A DNA stretch of 14,987 bases from Larix sibirica (GCA_004151065.3 NWUY0300041859.1:1-14987); one strand, 5' to 3'; positions 1 to 11,271 are shown, numbered from the stretch's first letter. Program-made: numbers and translations. The notes: generated by a model not told the origin, from the letters alone.

Positions 1-3000
1 CGGACACCAACCTCGGGGCTTGAAGCCCTTCCATGAGGTAGTTAGCAATGCCACTAAGTCATAGTACTTCCAAAGGAGAAACCAAAGGATCCAACCATAA
101 CCCCTACTTCAGAAAAAAGTTGGCTAAATAGCCCTCCTTGTCAGAAAAAATGACACCCTCTCCCTGGGGTACCTCTTCAGGTGCGTTGGTACTGGTAGCA
201 TCGTAACAAGGAGCTTCTAAGAATTAATATCCGTTGATGCCGATTTGTTCAAATTATCCAAGAAATATCAAGGTAATGAAAGAATTGTAGCATAGGTAAG
301 CCTGAAAAGCATTATTTAAAAATCTAAATCCAAGATCACAAAGGCTTCAAACAAGCTACATTTTTTCATTCCACCAGGCAATGAACACGAAATTTTGTAT
401 ATAATCAAGAACTTGGTTTGTTCATAATTTGTTTTTCACTTTAATACTGTTACTTTATTTCCATCATTGGACGGTCCAGAAGCACATAAGTGATCTAGAG
501 GATAGTGCTTGCACCTACCTCCCAACCGTGCATGAATGGAGTAGCTACCAAAAGCATTGCAACTCCCATGTCTTCATCACCATCTCATGGTACATATAGT
601 TAAACAACATCTAGCACTAATCCCAAAACTAGCACTTAAGGAAACATTGCTAGCAATACTAGTAAAATATTGGCTACCCAGTTCATGGATATATTGTCAT
701 TACGAGCAACCAATATACTAGGGCCATCTTCAATTTTTTCATTACTTGTTTATAGAATAAAGTGGTTAGTCATTTTGATATAGTTTGCAAAAAGGTTTTT
801 CTATTGATTGTATTATGAGGAGCCAACATATGCAAAATAGGACTCTTCACATAACTTCTTAACATGAGGATAGAATCTGATAATTGGTTTGCTGCTTTGG
901 TTTTTACCTGTCATTGAATCTATGATGTTATTTGGTAATTTAAATACTAATTCCATACTATTGGGTGAGTTCCTTATTGGTGTATACTTAAGGGATTGCA
1001 AAATGAGAATGCTTATACATACATGAGTCCATTTGTGCCCAACAGGTTTTACTATGGACTATGTTTTGTTGTCTTTTATGCACTGTATATAGCAATTTTG
1101 AATCCAATGTGTTGCAGATTTATAGGTCAAGGAAGAGAGGTGTTTATGTCTGGGGATATCAATAATACACATTTTTATGACTGACTCCTGCGATCAAGGG
1201 TGTGATTTTGGAGATATTTGTGATTCAGGACTTTTTATTGACACTAGATCTTTTCATCCATAAAGGAAATAAGCATGCATATGCTAGGCTGAAAGATTTA
1301 ATGTTGGTACTAGAATTGATCTCAACCTTGTAGCTAGATCGTGCTTGCATTAAGAGAAGAATGATTCTATAAATTTTAATATAGAAGAATGTTATATATT
1401 GACCCAGTTCAAGTGCAACAATGCAAACAATGAATTGAATTGTAATGGGGGAAGAAGTATTAAGCCAGAGGGATTTGACCATGCTCATGTTTATATAAAA
1501 TTCAATGAAATTCTAGATATTGTGGTTCACCATGTTCCAACATTTCTTTCGTAATATATACCTGAAGTTTCTAGGTGGAAACAAAGTATGATGTCATTCC
1601 TTCAGAAGAGATATACTACATAAACTAAGGTTTTTATGGAATTGGACTTGTCTTCTACAAAAAGAACTTGTGACAAGGAATTCTAAAACGTAAGAAAATC
1701 CATATGGAAATTGGATAGTTAGTCCCTAGGTAGTAAATCACTTTTAATCATTTTTACCCGTGGTTTGTGGTTCTGTCACAAAATTCTATGAGGGAAGGTA
1801 AGGGTCCAGTCCTAAAAGAAGCATTTATTGTTAGTATCAATGCAAGGTTCCATGAAATATACCTAGATTGATTGTAATAAATAAAATGGTTCCTTCAACT
1901 CAAAATAGTCAAACAGTGCATAACATGAGAAATCCATATAAAAGGGGCTATTCAATGCATCTTGTAGCCTTTATTGACAGTTGACTCACCAAACTCATCA
2001 AGATATTTACCTAATAAAACTATAATTGAAAATGGATGTCACAAGATAATCAAGCAATGAGTAAATTGGATTTTTATCATGATATTTGGAAAGAGAGATG
2101 TACTTCTAAAATAAAGGCAGATGAGTTGAGAGAACTCAATCCTCTAACAAACTAATTTAATACTAGTTTCTATCAAGAAAATTGGAAGGATGAAAATGGT
2201 TTCACCAATAGCACATATAGTATAGAAAGAAGGATTACGGATGGTATGTGTGTGTTCATGATATTGGTCCTGCATCAAATCCATAAGAATGCTACAATCA
2301 CTAAGTGGTGCTCCTTAAAGGGAAAAAGGTTGAGATGAATGAACTTATATCACGATATAATCATGGTGGATTTCATGAGAATGGATCTCATGTTTCTTTG
2401 GAATTTGGTATACATGTCAATAAGCACATTGGCCACATAAACATCAAAATCTAATGCAGTTCCTTAAATGCGATAATTAATATCCTTTCCCTGATCAAGA
2501 GCTACTAGGTCATCACATGCCTTTAGAACGAGAGGAAATGTAAATTTGTTTGGTTGTATGTCACCATCTTGTTCAATGCTGTAATAAGGTCCAAACCATA
2601 AGAATAAATTTCATCCATGTGTTTTTTCAAGCACTTAGCATGCATCCTCCACCAATCTAGTGGCTAAAAAGGTGTCATGTTCCCATCCTTTTATGAGATG
2701 TAGGTGTGCATTTTCTTAATATATTTGATGTGGGTACGTGAATACAACATGGAAGCATATATATTGGATTCTATTGATGGGATTTGTACCCATTGTGGTT
2801 GGGCTTCAAGAGAAGCTACAATAGACACATTGTGTTGGAATAGGGAGAGCTTAAGAACAAAAGGGTATATGGGTATGTTTGGCTTTCTGATGGACATAAA
2901 TTAATTATTTCAAATTCAAAATAATGGTTTTAATAGATTTGAGTCTTTGATCTCTCAAGGTTAATTGCGCAATGTACTTCAAAAATATGCATGCAGAGCA

Positions 3001-4410
3001 TTGATTCATCCAAAAACATGTATTATTTATGATGTCAAAGTGCCTAATAATAATGTCTAGAATCAAAGTTGACGTAGGTAGGATTTGAAGTAGTCGTCTC
3101 AGAAGCTATAAGGGATTCTCTATAATGGATTTGATGTCTAAGAAGGTTGTCCTTGTTTATCACGACCTTGGAAATTGGCCCTTTCATTATTACAATAAAC
3201 TTGGGTTTGGGTTTTAGCTGAGACTTTAACTTGTGGCAATTATTTGAGGACTTTTAGCCTGTGACTACTCCAATTTCAACTTTGGTAATATTGAACAAAA
3301 TGACAATTTTGCTATAAATAAACCCATTAGCATTACCTTCACAAGTGCATTTTTTCCAAGAGTACTGACACCAATATGCAATTTGTTCATTTGAATGGAA
3401 CTGAGTGTAAGCAATGTATGATTCTAGCTATCCCAATGTTTGTACTACTTATAATCGAGGGAATTCCTTGCTGATTGTTGAGCCTGTAGTTCCTACTCCT
3501 GCGCATTTTTAAGGCCAATTCAACTTTCTAGTTTTTCTCCTCCATCATTAAAGAAAGTTTCAAACAATAACCTTCATGTAGCTACATAAATTCCTAAGAA
3601 ACAAAAACAATAACCTTGAGAATTGTAGTTGGGCCTTTTCTTGGAGGGTATCTAGTACTAGGAATGATGGGCTTGTTGGGTTATTTGTTAATCAAGTACA
3701 AGGAGATGTCAATGATCACATAATTGTAATATCAAGATGACAAAGGAGAGGCATTGCATACTACTCTAATTGGCAATAACAAGGTTCTAGTGGCACTTGG
3801 TGTTTGGACATAGTGGATGATTGAGAGTGGATATGTCACATAGGTTGACAAAGATAAAGATAAATTAAGATAGTTTAATCTAAACTTAGGATTGATGAAG
3901 ATATCACCAATGGAATTATTCTTTTTAGGAAAATTATTGTATGCAAATTGGTAGTCTTGATTGGTAGCAGTTATAGTTCACTGCTTTGAACCTATTTTTA
4001 CCATATTCATACAAAACAAAATAAAGTTGCTGGGGGAAGGGAAAGTATTTATGTTCCGAAAATATTGACTTATGTTTGTTCCTTTGGGTCGAAGAAGCCA
4101 TCCTGCAACATGAAGACTACTTGGGCCCATTAACTTTGTTAACTGACCATCTATGTTTTTCACTAGAAGTGGATGCATTTGAAGCGTCTTTTGATCCTTT
4201 TCTAGCACACATGGGATTAAATCTCACACTTGTAGAGATTTAATGTCAGTTATTTTGAGTTCTCATTGCAAGAGGACCGCTACTATCAATTGATTGAGAC
4301 AATTGTTTATATTGATGGAAATTATTTGAAAAGAGCATGAGTTTGAATCAAAACTGATATGTCTACTACAATAATTGTTGACTTCTTGGATTAATACAAT
4401 GTCAAGGAAT
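1..4410. other. AT-rich stretch without a supportable gene
   Basis: I read both strands and found only short open frames of fewer than 90 codons, at 813-1001, 996-1184, 1225-1488, 2691-2904 and 3978-4208. None shows a recognisable domain, and the opposing frames around 2700-2900 are simply complementary open stretches. The first 230 bases are more GC-rich than what follows and could be the edge of a different repeat, but I recognise no family. I saw no reverse-transcriptase, integrase or transposase motif, no long terminal repeat pair and no RNA gene. Heavily decayed mobile-element sequence is the likeliest content, by inference only. Confidence 0.5.
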
Positions 4411-4706
4411 ATATTTGTAAAGGATGTATTTTATGTCTAAGTGAGTTTAAAAGACAAATTAATAAGTTGAAATGTAAGTGGTTTTCTCAACTGGAAGTCA
4501 TTGTACTGTTTATCAAGTTGTTGTCTCATTCATTCTACATGAAATACCCACTCATTCTATATTTGTAAAGGATGTATTTTATGTGTACGTGGCTTTAAAA
4601 GACAAATTAATAGGTTGAAATGTAAGTGGTTTTCTCAATTGGAATTCATTGTACTGTTTATCAAGTTGTTGTCCCATTCATTCTACATGAAATACCCACT
4701 CATTCT
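4411..4706. repeat. Tandem duplication, 148-bp unit, two copies
   Basis: Copy 1 is 4411-4558 and copy 2 is 4559-4706. They abut with no spacer or gap and differ at 8 of 148 positions by hand count, about 95% identity. Half of the differences cluster near unit positions 27-36. A few further bases (CATTCTACATGAAAT) recur just past copy 2, inside and at the end of the unit. In one plus-strand frame each copy reads FVKDVFYV followed by LKDKLI, with a stop shortly after. This faintly resembles the DVLYVPxLxxNLLS stretch of Ty1/copia polyproteins, but no flanking protease or integrase supports it. The high identity points to a fairly recent local duplication. Confidence 0.93.
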
Positions 4707-5712
4707 ACATGAAATTAAAATTTATTTGGTAGAAAAAAATTCATCCATGATAAATCACCCACCCACATCACCAATGTAAAATACATGGACATACACATGA
4801 AAAATATCTAGGATTTTGTCCAAAGCATCATCAAAGTGCATTTTTTGCACATACTGTGGATATGTGATATCTCTTCTTGTTAGAGACATGCTAAATGAGG
4901 GATTTTTTGGAGCTTTTAGAGGGTTCAAACATATATGTGGTATGCCATATTTTATGCAATTCATTTAAGATTAATCCAAAATGGATCCAAACACAAAGTA
5001 ATGGTTGTAAGCCTTAGTACTTGATTGTAATTACACATTTAATGAAGGTTAGTAAGTCATAAAAGATAAGGCAATGTAAAGTAAATGAGACAATAGAGGA
5101 AAATAAAGAATTAAATGTAAAAAGAAAAATGCAAAAGGAGAGAAGGGAAGAGGAATCATAAATGAAAGGTCAATCCTGTTGGCCTTCCCATTACCCCAAC
5201 TTTCCCTATTTACTCTTGCATATTCACTCACAAAGGTTTTTTTGGGGCCACATATAGGACGCTAGAGAGCCATAAGTAGCATTATACCATAATATACTGA
5301 GCTACCATTCAAATGCTATTTTTTCCATATGGGTTTCTGGAGTGAATAACATGTTTGTGCATATTTTTTGAATGTGTGACTGATTTCTACATTGGTTTTA
5401 TGTACCATGTTAATTAAGATCTCAGAGAAACATTAATGGTTTCCAATGAGTGAAGAATGGATGAACTAGAGAGGTGTGAGTATAATAGATTAATGCTGCA
5501 TTTTTATCCGTTGTTTTGTTTCACCACAGAGTTGTAACATCTAGTAAATCTCATCCCTTGAATGCGCAATCGCTCTTAGATATTAAGGGATTTAATTTCA
5601 GATTTGTTGCTATAGGATATGATGTTTCTATTCTAGTATTTTCAAGAGGCTGAATCAATTCCTCTCTCATATCTCCTTCCAACGACCATATAAACCCAAC
5701 ACCTCCTTCCTT
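4707..5712. other. AT-rich stretch, no gene seen
   Basis: The open frames at 4755-4964 and 5049-5231 (minus) are short and compositionally ordinary, and neither encodes anything I recognise. The second is the complement of the purine-rich stretch near 5090-5155, which explains its Phe/Leu/Ser richness. Nothing else stands out. Confidence 0.5.
5133..5155 (+). other. Polypurine tract of 23 nt
   Basis: This is an uninterrupted A/G run inside a wider purine-rich stretch (about 5092-5168). It resembles an LTR-retrotransposon polypurine tract in composition, but it is not followed by a TG-starting repeat end, so I call it only by its base content. Confidence 0.6.
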
Positions 5713-5810
5713 GGGTAGAATTGATTTCCTAGGCGATTATTCCTTTAACTGGGGCGCGCAACTCATTTTCTTGGGAAAATATATCAATGCTTGGAAAATT
5801 TATCACTGCA

Positions 5811-5850
5811 GGGTGAATTTGTGTTGCATAGGGTGAATTTGTGTTGCATA
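5811..5850. repeat. Exact 20-bp tandem pair within the minisatellite
   Basis: The unit GGGTGAATTTGTGTTGCATA occurs twice back to back (5811-5830 and 5831-5850) without a mismatch, in an array whose other units are heavily diverged. This suggests recent unit gain by slippage or unequal exchange. Confidence 0.95.
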
Positions 5851-5890
5851 GGAAGAATCTATCAATGGTTGGCCAAATTTATCATTGCCT

Positions 5891-6060
5891 TGTGTTAGAT
5901 CTTCTGGAATATCACCATGTCAATATTTAAACACGATCGACGTGTTTCGAGTGGACATTACACCCATCTTAATGATCCTGAAGATGGGTGGAGTGTCCAC
6001 TCAAAACATTGGGATCATGTTTAAATCCTGACACAGTGATATTCTAGAAGGTCTAGCACA
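5891..6060. mobile_element. Fold-back (MITE-like) element with 80-bp arms and 10-nt loop
   Basis: The left arm is 5891-5970, the loop 5971-5980 (AATGATCCTG) and the right arm 5981-6060. The right arm is the reverse complement of the left at 65 of 80 positions by hand count, with no gaps. Ten of the 15 mismatches are transitions. The innermost CACCCATCTT and the outer TGTG/CACA ends pair perfectly. There is no coding capacity, as expected of a non-autonomous inverted-repeat element. It sits inside a 20-bp minisatellite that continues on both sides, which marks it as an insertion. I could not identify a convincing target-site duplication, so the superfamily is unassigned. It could alternatively be an inverted duplication that gives rise to a small-RNA hairpin. 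Confidence 0.85.
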
Positions 6061-6225
6061 ATGTTGATACACTATGAAAACATTCATGCTCAAATTTATC
6101 ATTGTCTGCCGAATTTATCATTGCCTGGCGTGATTTTGTGTTTCCTGGAGAGAATTTATAAGTGACTAGTTGAATTTATCATTGCGTGGGCGTGTTTTGA
6201 CTTATACTGGGAATTTTGCTCTCAC

Positions 6226-7569
6226 AAGACCACACACATCTCCTCATTAAGTGATTTCTCCACAACTACTTTCTAAAAGGACTAGTCTAAGTATTCTACA
6301 TTTTCTACCTTTTTCTGGGTATATTTTCCGGTTTGTTTTGTTCAGACTCCAATTGGAAATCTTCAAAAAATCTTAGAGTCACATATATTAGTTGTGTAAA
6401 CTGCATAATTTGAGTTCCATAGGGATATTTGAGGGCGTGGAATCCATTTATGCATTCAAAAACACAATTCAAACACTTCCAAATTTGGATTTTACCAAAA
6501 ACAATTTATCGGATTCCGACCAAAAACCAACGAAAAGTTCAAAATGTATAATAAATAGACTATTCCCTTACTAAAATCTCTATCATCGATTTCTCTCAAA
6601 GTCGGGGCATATCTCTCGTGGAATAGGTCGAATTATCCATCAACTATATTATTTACCTTCTTATGGGGTCATACTAGTCTATCTGCTTGGCGAATTTCTC
6701 TTGTTGGGCACATTCTCTCTGTTAGTCATTGATCTCTGCATCTTATTCATTGGACTCGGTGTTGCTTAATGGAGAGAAATAATTGGTTGTGTTATGGTTA
6801 ATGAAGCTCATTCCTTTACCATTTATTGGTTCCATGCTATTTATTAATTTAGTTCTTTAATAAACCTTTGCACATGGTTAATGCATTGTATAACATAATG
6901 CCTAAGTAGATAGGCAATAAGAGAATGAGAGTAAAATGATTTTATTTCCATAACTACTAAGGAGTGTGCTTTTAGTGAAGCTTGTATATTTGTAAATTAA
7001 ATGAACAAGTAAACATGAATTAATGAAATCTATTTATGCTTAATGGTCTTTGACTCCTCTACTTGTTTTCAAACAATGAGATTTATCTTACATGCTCATT
7101 GGATTGATGTTGAGTGAATGAGAGTTGTGTGTCATTGCATATGCAAGTTTAAAGTGCGTGATCCCTAGAGGAAATTTGGATACAAAATAATGAGTGGTAG
7201 GAGTTTTCATGTATTAAAGTGAGAGGTCATTTCGATCCAATACAAACAAGACAATTTGAGCCCTAGCTAGTAGAGGATTAGATACTAACTCTTGTCATCC
7301 AATCCTCACAACACATTCTAGAGTTTGGTCCAAACATGAACAAAGCTACAAGAACACCGGATTCCTATCAAAGTTCACAAAGAATAGAGGTATCAAATAA
7401 ATCAAGAGAAGACAAATAATTTGCATGAGTTTGGTTTATTGGTTCGACCACATGTTGCTAGTGTGCCTACCTATTAAGAACAACATGAAAAACTAACTTA
7501 GTATAATGATTGTGATTTGCATTGTAGTTGGTTGTTGTGTGCAATCTATACAGAAGTATTCGTGTTGGT
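6226..7569. other. AT-rich intergenic stretch
   Basis: I recognise no gene here. An open frame at 6392-6574 (plus) of 60 codons has no recognisable domain. A weak continuation of the 20-bp motif lies at 6689-6755 and is listed separately. The remainder shows no repeat pair, hairpin or RNA gene that I can support. Confidence 0.5.
6689..6755. repeat. Weak second patch of the 20-bp motif
   Basis: Units such as GGCGAATTTCTCTTGTT and GGGCACATTCTCTCTGTT follow each other at 17-21 bp spacing and share the GG(C/G)-A-ATTT-like start of the main array at 5713-6225. Divergence is high. This may be an outlying part of the same array or chance similarity. Confidence 0.35.
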
Positions 7570-7611
7570 GAAGCCATTGGGTTATAAGTACATGTGAATC
7601 CATTGGGTTAT
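7570..7611. repeat. Short direct repeat, 26-bp period
   Basis: GAAGCCATTGGGTTAT at 7570 recurs with one mismatch as GAATCCATTGGGTTAT at 7596. It lies just upstream of the larger 69-bp-period duplication, so this small area has duplicated at two scales. Confidence 0.8.
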
Positions 7612-7631
7612 TTCTTAGCTAGTACACGTTC

Positions 7632-7748
7632 GACTTGAAGTTTCACTATTTAGAGTCCTTATTGTGATGATGCAAAACATGTGCAAAACTATAAATCTTA
7701 GACTCGAAGTTTCACTATTTAGAGTCCATATTGTGATGATGCAAAACT
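7632..7748. repeat. Partial tandem duplication, 69-bp period
   Basis: A segment beginning GACTTGAAGTTTCACTATTT at 7632 recurs at 7701 as GACTCGAAGTTTCACTATTT. About 47 of the 69 bases of the unit are present in the second copy, with only two mismatches before similarity ends near 7748. No coding frame is maintained. The high identity implies a young event. Confidence 0.92.
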
Positions 7749-9950
7749 ATGATGTAACACGATAAGCTGAAGGTATGTAAAGTGTCTTAAGAAGGCTATG
7801 ATTGAGATTCATTTTATATGCAAAAAATTATTTTCAATATATTTCTAGAGATTATGGATTGTATTAATATGCCAAGTTGACTTTGTTACCAACTTACAAT
7901 ACCAAGAATATGTTTCAATTAAAGCAATGCATGAACATGTTATACTTAAAACATTACATTTGAAATAATAAAAAAATAATTATTCTCCAATATTTTTTCT
8001 AATTGAAATGATCCAAACTAATTGTTCCCAACCACAACTTTGATTATTTATGGGAACCAAAACTAGTTATTATCCAATTACAACTCTAGTTATATCTGAG
8101 AACGATGACCATGCAAATTCTTCTTTATTCATTAATGTGCCTCATTCTACTAGGCCTTACATTTTCAAGCTTTAATACTAATGTATGGCCTACTTATATC
8201 CACTAACTTAATGGTGTTTCAAATTAATTATAATCACTAGATTCTTAGATGTTATGGTTCTCCCTACAAGCATGTTAGCCATGGCCTATTTGTATATTGT
8301 TTTAATGTTTGGTTAGTTGATTACAGTATGTAGACATGTTATGGTTGGTTGTATCACATGCCTACCATAAAGGGATAAGTTTTGATGACTCAAATGATGA
8401 GTAAATTTTGTATATAGTAGTCAGATAGATTTTGAGACAACTCACACCAAAAAATTATCAAATCTATTTACTTTTATAATGGTTACAAACTAAGATTCCT
8501 TTGATTACAGAGACAATAATTGATAGCCAATCCAAAAATCCCCCTTGGTTTGATATGAATGGTGTTATCCCTTGGTGCAATATGATTCCAATCACACTCA
8601 TTTTCATTCAAATTCGGGTTAAGAATTGTTATGTTGTTATAGAAAGATTTATATAATTAAGTGCTAGGGAAAAGTGTGTGCCTGTTCACCCACTAGAGAT
8701 TGACATGTTTGGGCTTTGTGTTCCAATTTTCTAGATTTCAAATAGCATTATATTTAATTATCATATCAACATGTAAAATAGTTAAATCCATTGAGAAGGC
8801 CTTTTATTTTACTACAACATACAATAAATATTAGTTCTATGCATCCAAATAAGACCCAAACTAATGTCATGTTTATGATCAATAGGAACTTGGATCATCA
8901 ATTGTCAATTGATATTTTGATTGCCTAGCAACTAGTGTCTTCGAGATTTTGCCATCTTTTCACATGACATTAAATTTACTTTGCCAGATTGAGCTTTGGT
9001 ATGCTAAATATGATGACCTTCTAATCAAGTAAGCCTCTAATAGATAAAATCAAGTGGTTACAACAAAATGAGATAAATATATCCTAAAAGAGATGGAATA
9101 ATTTGTGAGAATATTTGGCACCATCATGAGAATCCCAAATCTATGACACAATTGAAACTATTTGCATTTACACTCTAAATATAGTATTGGTTATTTCACA
9201 AGTTAATCTCTACTACAATAGCCTTATGCTAAAAATTGAAACATAAAGCACAAACAAGGAAAACATGAAAAATATCACCAAATTACTTGTTAGAAAATGA
9301 CTTAAAAAAATTTAGTTTCTAGAATGTGATGAATATTGTTTTTTCTTCTAAATTTTTTATTATGAACAATCATACATGGCATGGGCTTATCTACCCAACT
9401 ATGGTTGAAGATGCAATAAGGTCAAACTAAGCCTTTTCCCATGTAGAGTAAAACCTAGTATCTTTCCTTGTAGTGGATGTTCCTTTTCTTTGATGGTAAA
9501 GGGAAATTTATATTGACAAGCACGAGGAAAAATATATTGCAAATGTATAAAATATGAAATGGGTTATAGGTCTAGCCTTACTCGACTTAATAACCTTCTC
9601 AGTAATTACAAGTATCTTATTTTAGCCACAATACTTGCTATTATAGCCACATTTTCTGTAATCTAACTCCTTAGGACTACAAAAGATTGCACTATGTTTG
9701 GAGGCTCTTTGAGATTTTGCAGTAGAACCCATATAGAGGTTTTCTTACAAAATAATTTAGTAACAAAAAAATGCAAGAATTAAAAAATAATCAAATTTTC
9801 TCCCCTAAAAATAAAAATACAAATAAAAGGTTCCATCCTTCAAACAATATTGAAATAAATTCCTTGTAACCCCCCATCCTATACCCCATTGGATTTTTAA
9901 CGAAAAAACTCTAATTTGTCCTTCAAATTTCTTGCTTCTATAAGATAAAT
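7749..9950. other. AT-rich stretch without genes
   Basis: No open frame of 60 or more codons occurs here on either strand. The sequence is dominated by A/T runs. I saw no repeat pair, inverted repeat, RNA gene or mobile-element motif that I could defend. Confidence 0.55.
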
Positions 9951-9997
9951 TGGAAACCTATTTTTTGGTACATGGTCAACTGGAAACCTATTTTTTT
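9951..9997. repeat. Short direct repeat, 30-bp period
   Basis: TGGAAACCTATTTTTT occurs at 9951 and again at 9981, separated by GGTACATGGTCAAC. This is a simple small tandem duplication in AT-rich DNA. Confidence 0.85.
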
Positions 9998-10518
9998 GTG
10001 CTTCCTCTCCTTTATCATCTAGTTTATTACCCTATATGTGGCTTGGTTGACATTTCTTTGCACATGCTGAATGCATATGTTCCCAAAAATTTACTTATTG
10101 TTTGTTCTACCTATGTCAACTAACCTTCCAAACTCTGTGATGGGTGTTTATTTACATTCTTCATAAAGTCAATGAAGAGCATGGAATTTCCTTCAAAAAT
10201 ATTCTTTCAAATCTCATTTCGATGAAAGCTAGACCCCTCATGTGGCCTTCCATTTATATGCAAGTGAAGATACCTAGAAGGCACCCTTTTCTAAGCAATC
10301 AATAACCACCTTACATTGCAACATTAATAACCATATAGGTTGGAATATCTATAGTGAGATATGGAATACCTCAGGTATGACTGTAATCATATAAGGTATT
10401 TAATTTTGTAGTATGGACACTTATGAATTTCCCCACTATTATTTCTAATGAATAGTCCCCCTCAAGGAAACTTAGGGGATGCTTTCCCACATGCATGGAT
10501 CACATCCCTAGTAAATTG
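9998..10518. other. Intergenic stretch downstream of the partial gene copy
   Basis: I recognise no gene. On the minus strand this would be the 3' flank of the partial copy at 10519-11174, whose frame closes at a TGA at 10500-10502. There is no match to the sequence that follows the equivalent segment in the main copy. The only structure seen is the small hairpin at 10457-10478. Confidence 0.5.
10457..10478. other. Small GC-rich hairpin with GAAA loop
   Basis: CCCCCTCAAG, loop GAAA, CTTAGGGG form a stem of about eight pairs with one bulged base, closed by a GNRA-type tetraloop on the plus strand. It lies 20-40 bp beyond the stop that ends the partial gene copy. No function can be claimed. Confidence 0.5.
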
Positions 10519-11174
10519 TGCAGTCCTTCAATGGGAAACATTCCCACATTAATGTCCAAATGTGTGAGCTACTTCGCACCTTTAGTGATTTCATCATATG
10601 GAAATATCACATTCATCGGCTCTATGCGGACTAACCGAGGTCGCATTGTGAGTGCAGGCGCTTTTATTTTCCTTCAGCTTGAACCCTATGATCTGTCTTC
10701 AGAATCTGATTCTCTTACTAAATCTCTCTAGACTTTTTCTACTCTCGTCACCATGCTCTTCAATTATGCAATGCTCTCTATCATGCTTTCTTGTAGTTTC
10801 TCTTGCTTGCTGTCTTTTATTGCAAGTGTCTCTTTAATATGCTCGTGGACTATGGCTGCAATGCAGTCGTGGTCATCATCATGCAACTTCACATCGAGCC
10901 AGGTCTTACTTTCTTTCTGCTTCTTTCTTTTCAATCCCTCTGGCACAACCGTATCGGGGTTCTTCCTCTTTTCTCCTGCTGGAAAATCAACAGCTTGTTG
11001 TTGTTCTTGTGCTTGATCTTGCTCTTCTCCTTGATCTTGGGTGTCACTTTCTTTTGTGCTTTCCTCAGATGCCGTGACCAATCATTCTAGTGCATCAATT
11101 TTCCATTCAAGAAGCCAATATTCAAGGATGAGTTCAATTGTCTGCGCATCCAGCTGATATTGACCCTCATACCA
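10519..11174 (-). pseudogene. Partial second copy (A) of the middle section of the coiled-coil gene family
   Basis: This segment is about 84% identical by hand count to 12347-13003 (copy B) over roughly 635 bp, with a single one-base gap. Its frame starts at WYEGQYQLDAQ, runs through SEES, an acidic Gln-rich stretch (about 11000-11060 on the DNA), a basic pair of clusters (KRK, then KRKK about 14 residues later) that looks like a bipartite nuclear localisation signal, and HDDDHDCI, to DEITKGAK and DINVGMFPIEG. It then ends at TGA 10500-10502. The frame is continuous, without the frameshift that breaks copy B at its start, but it carries at least six internal stops. One of these, a TAA after ESIA, is at the same codon in copy B. 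The longest open part is 10764-11081. Both the N-terminal domain and the coiled-coil tail are missing, so this is a fragment. Confidence 0.85.
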
Positions 11175-11175
11175 N
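11175..11175. other. Ambiguous base (N) at the edge of the duplicated block
   Basis: The only N in the window falls at 11175, at the point where copies A and B stop matching. It could mark a disagreement between reads from the two copies or from other family members. Confidence 0.99.
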
Positions 11176-11246
11176 TTCTTTACTTTCTGCTCCTGTAGAA
11201 GTCAGGTCGCCGCTTCGTATTTAACTTCTCCAACCACCTTTGGATG

Positions 11247-11271
11247 TCCTTAGTACTTCATTTACTAAGGA
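11247..11271. other. Perfect hairpin, 9-bp stem, 7-nt loop
   Basis: TCCTTAGTA, loop CTTCATT, TACTAAGGA. All nine pairs are exact. It directly abuts a second perfect hairpin at 11272-11289 without an intervening base. Confidence 0.9.

Larger units (their letters stand above)
5713..6225. repeat. Degenerate minisatellite, about 20-bp period, split by a fold-back element
   Basis: Successive units begin with GG or GGC/GGG and continue as variants of AATTTATCATTGCCT, each 18-22 bp long. The left block (5713-5890) holds about nine units, including GGAAAATTTATCACTGCA and GGCCAAATTTATCATTGCCT. The right block (6088-6225) holds about seven, including GCCGAATTTATCATTGCCT, before the pattern fades. Positions 5891-6060 are occupied by an unrelated inverted repeat, followed by 27 bp that fit the motif poorly. 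Most units are strongly diverged, so this is an old array. It has no reading-frame constraint, since unit lengths are not multiples of three. Confidence 0.75.

Noticed and set aside
813-1488. Short open frames on both strands as possible small genes
   Set aside because: They are 62-87 codons long, in AT-rich DNA, without a recognisable domain, and two of them nearly abut or overlap on opposite strands. They fit chance expectation.
2691-2904. Overlapping open frames of 66-68 codons on both strands
   Set aside because: They are complementary readings of the same DNA, and neither has a recognised motif or a promoter-like context.
4411-4706. Ty1/copia polyprotein remnant
   Set aside because: The only hint is the DVFYV..LKDKLI string. 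Neighbouring protease, integrase and reverse-transcriptase motifs were not found in any frame, so it is not annotated as a mobile element.
5713-6225. CRISPR-like array
   Set aside because: The units are contiguous, diverged and lack unique spacers. The plant-like context also argues against it.
10495-11090. Plus-strand open frames rich in Ser, Phe, Leu and Cys
   Set aside because: They are the antisense of the Glu/Lys/Gln-rich minus-strand frame, which is supported by alignment to the second copy.
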